Source of the DNA: Cohnella laeviribosi DSM 21336 | GTDB taxonomy: Bacteria; Bacillota; Bacilli; Paenibacillales; Paenibacillaceae | Length of the DNA stretch: 47,491 bases | Assembly: GCF_000378425.1 (NCBI RefSeq) | Contig: NZ_KB899840.1 | Location: 1-47,491 of the forward strand | Direction of reading: 5' to 3' | Shown here: positions 16,863 through 24,056 of the stretch, in pieces | Numbering within the stretch: the stretch's first letter is position 1 | Layout: the number at the start of each line of letters is the position of its first letter | Position numbers and translations under genes: made by a program | The notes under the pieces: model-generated | The model's input: only the letters and a program-made list of their open reading frames with translations | What the model was told of the DNA's origin: nothing | The model's database searches: none

Positions 16863-18742
16863 GTACGCCCAGCATGGGCGTCATCTCTACGGTGAAAGTC
16901 CGGAATGGGGGCTGGCGAGCGCCTACCATTAGCCGAGGGCAAGGGTGTCGGCCGCGAGGCCGAATCTGAAGGAAGCCTAAGGCAAACGCACGGGTCAAGG
17001 TACACGAACTGGATTTGAGGCAGGGCCAGTCGGATGAGTTGCCAAAACACAACGAAATCCAAAGCCGCCAAGGGCTAGTCCTGTAGACTTGGGTGGTCGC
17101 GGGCAGACAGATGACGTTCTTATCTGGGGAGGCCTGCGGAATACGCGAAGAGACTTCGTAACCGCAACCGGGAGGTTGCGCTGAACCCGCAGGAGTCAGC
17201 AGAGGCCATAGTACGCGAGTACGGGACGCCGGAAAGCGGAAGGGCCGAACCGAAAGGAGAGAGGAAGCCGATGCGTTCGAGTGAAGAGCGAAGAAAGCAG
17301 AAGATCCCGCAAGGGAGCTGCCGACAGGGAGCAGCGGTGAAGCCGCAAGGGCCTGTTGGAGCGCGGAGTTCTGCACCGGCACAAGTCGAACCTTCCTCTC
17401 GCGAAGGCCATTGGGACTTGCTGGAACGCATGCTGGACAGGGATAACCTGCGGCTCGCGTACAAACGAGTCGTCCGGAACGGAGGAGCACCGGGGGTGGA
17501 CGGAGTGACGGTGGCGGCACTGCAATCGTACCTGAACACCCACTGGGACCGTGTGAAGAACGAACTCCTTGCGGGGACATACAGACCAGCACCCGTCAGG
17601 CGGGTGGAAATCCCCAAACCCGGAGGCGGCGTACGGCTGCTCGGCATCCCGACCGTTATGGACCGCTTTCTCCAGCAGGCGCTTCTGCAAGTGATGAATC
17701 CGATCTTTGACGCTCACTTTTCATGGTACAGCTACGGCTTTCGGCCGGGGAAGAGGGCGCATGACGCGGTAATGCAGGCACAACGGTACATCCGTGACGG
17801 CTACAGATGGGTGGTGGACCTCGATCTGGAGAAGTTCTTTGATCGGGTGAACCACGACATGCTCATGGCAAGGGTAGCAAGGAAAGTGAAGGACAAGCGC
17901 GTCCTGAAACTGATCCGGGCGTATCTGAATGCCGGAGTGATGATCAACGGAGTGTGCCAGAGAACGGAAGAAGGAACACCGCAAGGCGGGCCGCTCAGCC
18001 CGCTATTGGCGAACATCCTGCTGGACGATCTGGACAAGGAACTGACCAGACGCGGACTGAGATTTGTCCGCTATGCGGATGACTGCAACATCTTCGTAGC
18101 CAGCAAACGTGCCGGGGAACGTGTCATGGAATCGGCGATTCGCTTTCTGGAGGGGAAGCTGAAACTGAAGGTGAACCGGGACAAAAGTGCGGTGGACCGC
18201 CCATGGAAGCGCAAATTTCTGGGCTTCAGCTTTCTGTCGGACAAAGAGGCGACGATTCGGCTCGCCCCGAAAACCATCTCCCGATTCAAGGAGAGGGTAC
18301 GGGAGATCACGAGCCGTTCGCGCCCTATTCCGATGGAAGAGCGAATCCGACGATTGAATCAGTACACCATGGGATGGGTCAGTTATTTCCGGCTGGCATC
18401 GATGAAGAACCATTGTGAGCGGTTCGATCAGTGGATTCGCCGAAGGCTGAGGATGTGCTTGTGGAAGCAATGGAAACGGGTAAGAACCCGAATCCGTGAA
18501 TTACGGGCACTGGGGGTGCCGGATTGGGCATGCTTCGCCATGGCCAACTCCCGACGCGGACCGTGGGAAATGTCCCGGAACATCAATAATGCCCTCCCGA
18601 CTTCCTACTGGGAAGCGAAAGGGCTGAAAAGCATGCTTACTCGCTACATGGTACTTCGTCAACCTTTTGGAACCGCCTGGTGCGGACCCGCATGCCAGGT
18701 GGTGTGAGAGGACGGGGGTTAACCGCCTCCTCCTACTCGATT
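16863..18742 (+). mobile_element. Class C-type group II intron, apparently full length (about 1.88 kb)
   Basis: The 5' end GTACGCCCAGCATGGGCG resembles the conserved start of bacterial class C introns, and domain I-IV structure fills the next 400 bases. The maturase gene occupies 17271-18707. Domain V (CCTGGTGCGGACC with CATGCCAGG, about 18677-18703) lies inside the end of that gene, and domain VI ends with CTACTCGATT near 18742. Both ends and an uninterrupted reverse transcriptase are present, so it may still be mobile. Insertion right after the terminator hairpin T-run is diagnostic of class C targeting. The 3' junction is uncertain by a few bases. Confidence 0.85.
17271..18707 (+). CDS. 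ltrA: Group II intron reverse transcriptase/maturase
   Basis: A 478-residue intron-encoded protein. Reverse transcriptase motifs run in order: RRVEIPKPGGGVRLLGIPTVMDR (about 110-132), GFRPGKRAHDAV (156-167), DLDLEKFFDRVNHD (183-196), EGTPQGGPLSPLLANILLDDLD (234-255) and the catalytic YADD (268-271). The maturase (X/thumb) region follows with NQYTMGWVSYFRLA. No HNH endonuclease domain is present, as expected for class C. A GAAAGGAGAGAGG stretch precedes ATG. The final residues (FGTAWCGPACQVV) are encoded by domain V RNA itself, so the protein end and the catalytic RNA share sequence. It assists splicing and drives retrohoming. Confidence 0.92.
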   Translation: MRSSEERRKQKIPQGSCRQGAAVKPQGPVGARSSAPAQVEPSSREGHWDLLERMLDRDNLRLAYKRVVRNGGAPGVDGVTVAALQSYLNTHWDRVKNELLAGTYRPAPVRRVEIPKPGGGVRLLGIPTVMDRFLQQALLQVMNPIFDAHFSWYSYGFRPGKRAHDAVMQAQRYIRDGYRWVVDLDLEKFFDRVNHDMLMARVARKVKDKRVLKLIRAYLNAGVMINGVCQRTEEGTPQGGPLSPLLANILLDDLDKELTRRGLRFVRYADDCNIFVASKRAGERVMESAIRFLEGKLKLKVNRDKSAVDRPWKRKFLGFSFLSDKEATIRLAPKTISRFKERVREITSRSRPIPMEERIRRLNQYTMGWVSYFRLASMKNHCERFDQWIRRRLRMCLWKQWKRVRTRIRELRALGVPDWACFAMANSRRGPWEMSRNINNALPTSYWEAKGLKSMLTRYMVLRQPFGTAWCGPACQVV

Positions 18743-18785
18743 ATTTTACAATGGCGTTGGATTCGTTTCTGTTTTTTGGATTTTA

Positions 18786-18814
18786 TTGGCACCTCTTCTC
18801 TTATTTATTATACT
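18786..18814 (+). promoter_or_regulatory. Sigma-A promoter for the orphan gene at 18905
   Basis: TTGGCA (18786-18791) and TATACT (18809-18814) are separated by exactly 17 bp. It lies just downstream of the intron and about 90 bp before the gene, so the intron did not remove the gene's own promoter. Confidence 0.65.
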
Positions 18815-18904
18815 AAAAGCAAGAATGACGAATAAAGTCATGGGCTAAAAGGTCCGAAATGCTCTACATAACGACCGGCGGATATGAATATCGGAGGGAT
18901 TGCC

Positions 18905-19414
18905 ATGAGAACATGGGTCAAACATCAAGATCCCCATAATAAGTATGGGGCGACATTTACTTTGGGAGACAGAAATATCGAATTGCCCCCGGGTGCGGTA
19001 ATTTCCGTTACTAGAGGGGAACAATTCAATATTCCGAGACTGATCATCAATGGAATATTGAATCAATTCATTATGAAAAGAATGATCAAGAATGAAGACT
19101 TGTTATATGCGGAGCTGACGGGTCAACTGCAAGGAGGAACGGGTCAAACCATGACCGTTTGGAAGGACGCAAAGTGTATGAATCGATTCAGGACCAGAGG
19201 GTTCCACCAGTTCGCCCGTAAATTTTTTAGCTGGGTGTTTTATAGCGGTAAAGTGCAGTCCTATTTTTTAACGTGGGAACATCAGGGACCGCTTCCTTCT
19301 CCCGAAGAAATTACGTCCTTCGTCAAAACATACGGCCGGCATTTCGATGGGGGCAAGTTGGTTAAGAAAGCCAATCCTCCCAAAAAGCAGAGCCTGAACG
19401 AAATTGTCAGTTAG
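18905..19414 (+). CDS. Small protein, possibly antibiotic biosynthesis monooxygenase-like fold
   Basis: A 169-residue protein with no signal peptide or clear membrane segment. The region TMTVWKDAKCMNRFRTRGFHQFARKFFSW (shown here in parts: TVWKDAKCMNRF and RGFHQFA) resembles the helix of ABM/DUF3291-like dimeric ferredoxin folds, where a strand 'TVW' is followed by a residue-packed helix and a histidine. The N-terminal part up to residue about 70 is less typical. The ATG at 18905 has GGAGG seven bases upstream, better than the upstream ATG at 18884. It is monocistronic with its own promoter and converges on the diguanylate cyclase. Function unknown; the fold assignment is tentative. Confidence 0.65.
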   Translation: MRTWVKHQDPHNKYGATFTLGDRNIELPPGAVISVTRGEQFNIPRLIINGILNQFIMKRMIKNEDLLYAELTGQLQGGTGQTMTVWKDAKCMNRFRTRGFHQFARKFFSWVFYSGKVQSYFLTWEHQGPLPSPEEITSFVKTYGRHFDGGKLVKKANPPKKQSLNEIVS

Positions 19415-19503
19415 GGGGAATACCGGCAGGCCTCCTGGCCATGATGCAAGGGGGCCGTCTCCATTTTTTGAAACGGTACGACGGCCGGCTATTCCGTATT
19501 CAA

Positions 19504-21039
19504 CTATCCGGGAATATTTTCGCTGTACACGCTAAATGTATTTTTTCCGGTGCGTTTTGCGTGATAGAGCGCTTGATCCGCGCAGTTGTACAATTCGTCC
19601 GCGTCTTGAGCATGATCGGGAGCAAGCGCAATGCCGATCGATGCCGTAATGTTAAAGTCTTTGATGACATCCGTCCCTTTAATTTCGATTGGGCGCTGTA
19701 ACTCTTGAATAAGTTGAAGTGCAACTTCCGAAGCTGTATTTTCATCCGTAATATTGTTCAGGATGACCACGAATTCGTCTCCTCCAAGACGTGCTGTGAT
19801 ATCGTCCGGATCATGAACAACGGAGCGGATTCTCCCGCCCACTTCTTTGAGAAAGTAATCTCCCGCTTCGTGTCCAAGCGTATCGTTGATCTTCTTAAAA
19901 TTATCAAGATCGATATGCAATAACCCGGTTTTTCTTCCTTTTTTCTTGTTTTTCTCAATACTCGACGTGAGCGAATTTTCGAAAACCGCGCGATTCGAAA
20001 GGCCCGTCAGCAAATCATGGGATGCCAGGTACATAGGTCTTGCAACCAACCTTGTGATAATGTAGGAGACCATCAAGGCACAGGCGATGGTAGCCAATAG
20101 TTGGAGCAAGAAGATTTGATTGTTTTGCTTGAGTTGGTTGTTCAGCTCTTTTTCGTTGTAAACAATTTCAATAATTCGGTGATCCGTATGCTTGGCCACA
20201 TCCGTTTCAAACTGAATGGTGTATGGGACATAGCGATAAGTGATCGGATCGCCGTTTAATGTTCTTTTGACTTCTTGTATTGTTTTTTCACGGACCGCTT
20301 TTTCGAAAAAAGGCCTGTTTTCGTCGGCGACCAGGAGCGACTTTCCATCTTCGCCCGGTTTGCCGATGGCTTTTCCCGAAGTGGTAAACACGGTGATGTC
20401 ATGGATATAACAATATTTTTCTTTTAATTTATTGATGACTTCAAGGAAGTTAAAGCTCTTGAAAATCGGATTGTCTTCCAGGTACAAGCCAAGTTCGATC
20501 AAATATTTATGGTCAGGCGTGGGGACGTAGCTGAATTTTTTTAATTTGCCCGTATTCGTTTCCTGGTCCAAGCCGTCCGCTACGAATTGGTTTCCGTTCA
20601 GCCTGTCTCTCAAGATCCGTGCGAATGGACCCAAGGTGCCGTCTTTTTCTCGGAAATTCAATCCTATATCCTTGGCAAAACTGCTGTAAAGGATCGTTTG
20701 CGTGTCATCGATGATGTAGACGTCCATCCCGCCAAATTCATTTTTTAGCGCCTGGTAATCCCATGAGGCCACATTCGGGTTTTCCCGGTATTTCTCCAAC
20801 AGCCGGTCCGAATATTCCTTCATCTTTTTCTCGATATCGCTATCCAGCATTTGAAACGCTTTGTCGGCATCCGAGACCGCGTTGACGATGATGTCTTCGA
20901 CCAAAGAGACCTCTCTCATGTAGTTTGTGATTAAATTATCCTTCCAGCGATGCTGGTTCACCAACGATACGCTGAGCGTCAAGGCGATGCTGAAAATGCC
21001 CATGATCAGCATCAATTTGGTTTTAAAACCACGCTGCAT
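19504..21039 (-). CDS. Membrane diguanylate cyclase (GGDEF) with extracytoplasmic sensor
   Basis: A 511-residue protein. A transmembrane helix at about residues 8-26 and a second at about 309-329 enclose a roughly 280-residue double-Cache-like sensor domain. The C-terminal GGDEF domain shows HDLLTGLSNR (339-350), LLHIDLDNFKKINDTLGHEAGD and the active loop GGDEF at 419-423, so it should make c-di-GMP from GTP. The usual allosteric I-site RxxD, five residues before GGDEF, reads DPDD (410-413), so product inhibition through that site is probably absent. ATG is preceded by AGGAGGAGG. It is divergent from an operon whose glycosyltransferase carries predicted c-di-GMP-binding repeats, which suggests they are partners. 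Confidence 0.9.
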   Translation of the reverse strand: MQRGFKTKLMLIMGIFSIALTLSVSLVNQHRWKDNLITNYMREVSLVEDIIVNAVSDADKAFQMLDSDIEKKMKEYSDRLLEKYRENPNVASWDYQALKNEFGGMDVYIIDDTQTILYSSFAKDIGLNFREKDGTLGPFARILRDRLNGNQFVADGLDQETNTGKLKKFSYVPTPDHKYLIELGLYLEDNPIFKSFNFLEVINKLKEKYCYIHDITVFTTSGKAIGKPGEDGKSLLVADENRPFFEKAVREKTIQEVKRTLNGDPITYRYVPYTIQFETDVAKHTDHRIIEIVYNEKELNNQLKQNNQIFLLQLLATIACALMVSYIITRLVARPMYLASHDLLTGLSNRAVFENSLTSSIEKNKKKGRKTGLLHIDLDNFKKINDTLGHEAGDYFLKEVGGRIRSVVHDPDDITARLGGDEFVVILNNITDENTASEVALQLIQELQRPIEIKGTDVIKDFNITASIGIALAPDHAQDADELYNCADQALYHAKRTGKNTFSVYSENIPG

Positions 21040-21157
21040 CGAATGTCCTCCTCCTAGATATACATGGCTATCAAAACGCGTGATTCACGAACAGAATAAT
21101 CGGATACTCGAAGGTCTCCTTTGCGGAAAAGAAACTAGGACTATTTTACCATTTCAT

Positions 21158-21185
21158 ATATCGGTACGCGCATAAAATTTGTTTA
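21158..21185 (-). promoter_or_regulatory. Possible sigma-D (motility) promoter for the diguanylate cyclase
   Basis: On the minus strand TAAA (21182-21185) is followed after 16 bases by ACCGATAT (21158-21165), close to the sigma-D pattern TAAA-N15-GCCGATAT. It would give a leader of about 110 nt. The -35 part is short, so chance is possible. Confidence 0.3.
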
Positions 21186-21303
21186 TAATTTTACAATGCT
21201 CTCATGCGAAAGAAATCAATATTATGGAATTTCTCCAATCTTCTTTATATGAAGTTCAATATATGTAATTTTTGTATGATCATTGAATTCCTTTTATAGA
21301 ATA

Positions 21304-21331
21304 TTGAAATCACTTTTCGATCGTATATAAT
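21304..21331 (+). promoter_or_regulatory. Sigma-A promoter of the glycosyltransferase operon
   Basis: TTGAAA (21304-21309) and a perfect TATAAT (21326-21331) are separated by 16 bp. Transcription should start near 21338, about 210 nt before the first gene. Confidence 0.75.
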
Positions 21332-21337
21332 AAAAGC

Positions 21338-21550
21338 ATGACTATGGTCCTGCATGTCCGCAACAGACCCGAAATGCGATTTTTTAGAAAATCGGATGTG
21401 TAAACGAAATTTTTATAGAATAAATCATTGTGGAAGCGATGATCAGTCATTCTCAACTGGGCACTTGAATGGCTGGGAGCGAGTAGTGCAACCGACCCAA
21501 TTATCGTATGGGGTCGGTTTATTTTTTTTACGGGATTGGAGGGTTGGATT
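21338..21550 (+). ncRNA. Structured 5' leader with transcription attenuator
   Basis: Between the promoter and the first gene lie several hairpins: CGATTTT/AAAATCG near 21371-21388, ATCATTG/CGATGAT near 21424-21443, CATTC/GAATG and GCACT/AGTGC arms between about 21449 and 21489, and finally an intrinsic terminator ending 21 bases before the start codon. Such a layout implies a cis-acting switch that allows or blocks readthrough into the operon. I compared it by memory with c-di-GMP-I, c-di-AMP, T-box and other common riboswitch consensus sequences and saw no match, so the class is unknown. Nearby c-di-GMP genes make a nucleotide ligand conceivable, but that is speculation. Confidence 0.5.
21490..21529 (+). 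terminator. Attenuator-type intrinsic terminator before the exopolysaccharide operon
   Basis: AACCGACCC (21490-21498) pairs with GGGTCGGTT (21511-21519) and is followed by an A-interrupted run of nine T residues. It lies between the operon promoter and the ribosome binding site GGAGGG (21538-21543), so the operon is expressed only on readthrough. Confidence 0.85.
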
Positions 21551-21733
21551 ATGAGAATAAGAAGGAGCATTTACGGCTATAACCCTGCTGATGTTGAGCG
21601 GGCGGAGCGGATGCTGGAAACGGAAAAAATAAGGCTGGAAGCCCTTATGATTCGCGAATCCCGTAAATTGGCCGAGGAACGCAAACAAATCAGGGCAAGA
21701 TTGGCTGCTCTATCCGAGCGGCTTAACCGATAG
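21551..21733 (+). CDS. Small coiled-coil protein with a motif shared with the next gene product
   Basis: A 60-residue protein, almost entirely charged helix after residue 10 (ERAERMLETEKIRLEAL and so on), suggesting a coiled coil. Its N-terminus MRIRRSIYGYNPADVERAER resembles the start of the following glycosyltransferase, MKIRKTLWGLNIRETDRR; the GYNPADVE part also recalls DivIVA-type motifs. GGAGGG sits seven bases before ATG, directly after the attenuator. It is the first gene of the operon, 40 bases before the glycosyltransferase. A role as partner or assembly factor of that enzyme is an inference from the shared motif. Confidence 0.7.
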   Translation: MRIRRSIYGYNPADVERAERMLETEKIRLEALMIRESRKLAEERKQIRARLAALSERLNR

Positions 21734-21773
21734 AATGCGAAGATCAGAGTCAGCTGCAACATGGGGAGAAGCC

Positions 21774-24056
21774 ATGAAAATACGAAAAACATTATGGGGA
21801 CTGAACATCCGGGAGACGGACAGACGACTGAAGCGTCTACAGGAAGAAATTAACAGCCTCAGGCATCTGATCGATCGGCAGCTCCGGACTGAGCTTGAAC
21901 AGAGGGACGAAGAACTGGAGAAGGAAAGGCAGCTTCTCGAGGAACTGCGCCGCAGGGAAAACAGCCAACGTTCCGATGTCGCCCCTGAAACGAGGCTGCC
22001 TCCCAAAAGGGCCAGAATCGGAGAATTGCTGTTGAGCCGAGGTTTCATAACGGAAGAGCAATTGAACGCCGTCATTGAACATCAGCAACGTTACGGGGGG
22101 AGATTAGGGGATCTTCTTGTCGATTTGGGATACATTTCTTACGAGCAGCTCGCGGAGGTACTGCAGACGCAGACGCCGAAACAATGGCTGGGACAAATGC
22201 TGCTGGAGCAAGGCCACATTACACAGGAGCAGTTGGATCAGGCATTGGAATTCCAAAGGAAAAGCGGAGGCTTGCTCGGGGATATTTTGATGTCCCTTCG
22301 ATTCATCGAACCGGAGAAACTGTATCGCGCCCTTGCCACCCAGACGGGAATCGGCCGGATCGGGCATGTCGTTCAGTTGGATTCGCTTCCGAAACTTCCG
22401 GTAGATCTCGCCCGGGAGATGAATGCGGTGGTGATTGCCGAAAGATCAAACCGGTATTTGGTCGCTGTCGGCACCCCTCTGTCCGATGCCCAAATCCGCA
22501 AAATCGAAGATTGTTTGTCCCGACCGATCGAGCAGGTGCTGGCCACCCGTCAGGAGATGGAGAAATTTTGGAAGAAGGCTTACCATGAAGAGCTGATGGA
22601 TATCAGCATTAAAAGCATCATTACCGAGCAGCCGGACAATTCGGCCCACGTGACGTTCACGCGAACCCAGCTGCTGGTATTCGGTCTGCTGTTTTTCGGT
22701 TTGCTGTCGGGACTGGCATGGAATTGGCTGGCCACACTGATCGTCCTGAATTGCCTCATCCAGCCTTTTTATTTCGGGATGACGCTGTTCAAATTCTACA
22801 TTATCTTGAAGGGGGCGCAAAAATCGGCGCAAATCCGCATTTCCCCGGAAGAGTTGGACAAGCTTGATGAACGCGAACTCCCGGTTTATACCATCCTTGT
22901 ACCGATGTATAAGGAAAGCAAGGTCATTCCCACATTAATGAAAAATATAGAAAGGTTGGATTATCCGAAGGCAAAGCTGGATGTCAGGCTGCTGATTGAG
23001 GAAGACGATACCGAAGCGCTGGAAGTGCTGCATTCGATGAACCTCCCCCCATATTATTCCATTATCGTGGTTCCGGACAGCTACCCGAAAACGAAGCCGA
23101 AAGCATGCAATTACGGGTTGATCCATGCCCGCGGCGAGTATGTCGTCATCTTCGATGCGGAAGATCGGCCGGATCCGGATCAGTTAAAGAAAGTGCATCT
23201 CGCCTTCAGCAAGATGCCTGAGAACGTGGTCTGCATTCAGGCCAAATTGAACTATTTCAACAGCGAGCAGAATTTGTTGACCCGATGGTTTACGACGGAA
23301 TACAGCGTCTGGTTTGAACTGCTGCTTCCCGGGGTCATGCAGCTCGATATCCCGATTCCGCTTGGAGGAACCTCCAACCATTTCAAAATGAAGGCGTTGA
23401 AGTCGATCAATGCCTGGGATCCGTTCAATGTGACGGAAGACGCGGATCTGGGGATACGCCTGTACAAAAAAGGCTACAAAACGGGGATCATCGACTCGCG
23501 CACATGGGAAGAAGCAAACAGCAGGGTCGGCAACTGGATTCGCCAACGCTCCCGCTGGATTAAAGGCTACATGCAAACGTGGCTGGTTCATATGCGAAAC
23601 CCCGTCCGTTTGTGGAAGGAACTGGGCAGGAACGGATTCATCGGCTTTCAGGTGATGGTGTTGGCGACCCCGGTTTTGCCTTTGCTGAATCCGTTGTTCT
23701 GGATCATGCTTGGATTGTGGTTCGGCTGGAAAGCGGGCTTTGTGCCCCTGTTTTTTCCGGGACCGATCTATTATATGGCTTCCGTCGGATTGCTGGTGGG
23801 CAATTTTTTCTTCGTGTTCAATAACGCGGCGGGGATGTATTGGATCATCAACGAAATGCACAAAAAGAATGACCAAACCTTCTCGTACGGTCTCGTGAAG
23901 TATGCGCTGTCGACTCCGATTTATTGGGGGCTGATGAGCGTTGCGGCCGTCAAAGCGTTATGGCAATTGATCACCAAACCGTCTTACTGGGAAAAAACCG
24001 AGCACGGCTTTGCCGAGGAATACGCGGGATCGACCGGCAAGGAGGCGGCAATGTGA
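21774..24056 (+). CDS. Membrane family 2 glycosyltransferase with N-terminal MshEN (c-di-GMP-binding) repeats
   Basis: A 760-residue protein. Residues 1-65 are a charged coiled coil. Residues 80-190 hold four repeats of the MshEN/GspE-N motif (R-L-G-x-x-L-L-x-x-G-x-I ... L ... L-x-x-Q): RIGELLLSRGFI at 81, RLGDLLVDLGYI at 110, WLGQMLLEQGHI at 138 and LLGDILMSLRFI at 167. This fold binds c-di-GMP in MshE-type ATPases; the first two repeats keep the key residues best. Transmembrane helices begin near residue 300. The cytoplasmic GT2 domain has DAEDRPDP (D461 region), TEDADLGIRL and the QxxRW-type QRSRWIKGY of processive synthases, followed by more membrane helices. ATG has GGGGAG seven bases upstream. 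It is likely an exopolysaccharide synthase switched by c-di-GMP. Confidence 0.85.
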   Translation: MKIRKTLWGLNIRETDRRLKRLQEEINSLRHLIDRQLRTELEQRDEELEKERQLLEELRRRENSQRSDVAPETRLPPKRARIGELLLSRGFITEEQLNAVIEHQQRYGGRLGDLLVDLGYISYEQLAEVLQTQTPKQWLGQMLLEQGHITQEQLDQALEFQRKSGGLLGDILMSLRFIEPEKLYRALATQTGIGRIGHVVQLDSLPKLPVDLAREMNAVVIAERSNRYLVAVGTPLSDAQIRKIEDCLSRPIEQVLATRQEMEKFWKKAYHEELMDISIKSIITEQPDNSAHVTFTRTQLLVFGLLFFGLLSGLAWNWLATLIVLNCLIQPFYFGMTLFKFYIILKGAQKSAQIRISPEELDKLDERELPVYTILVPMYKESKVIPTLMKNIERLDYPKAKLDVRLLIEEDDTEALEVLHSMNLPPYYSIIVVPDSYPKTKPKACNYGLIHARGEYVVIFDAEDRPDPDQLKKVHLAFSKMPENVVCIQAKLNYFNSEQNLLTRWFTTEYSVWFELLLPGVMQLDIPIPLGGTSNHFKMKALKSINAWDPFNVTEDADLGIRLYKKGYKTGIIDSRTWEEANSRVGNWIRQRSRWIKGYMQTWLVHMRNPVRLWKELGRNGFIGFQVMVLATPVLPLLNPLFWIMLGLWFGWKAGFVPLFFPGPIYYMASVGLLVGNFFFVFNNAAGMYWIINEMHKKNDQTFSYGLVKYALSTPIYWGLMSVAAVKALWQLITKPSYWEKTEHGFAEEYAGSTGKEAAM

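Noticed and set aside
19453..19486. Terminator between the orphan gene and the cyclase
   Set aside because: GGCCGTC pairs with GACGGCC across a 20-base loop, but there is no clear T-run on either strand.
21338..21550. c-di-GMP-I riboswitch in the leader
   Set aside because: The conserved GEMM core elements are not visible, so only an unassigned attenuator is claimed.
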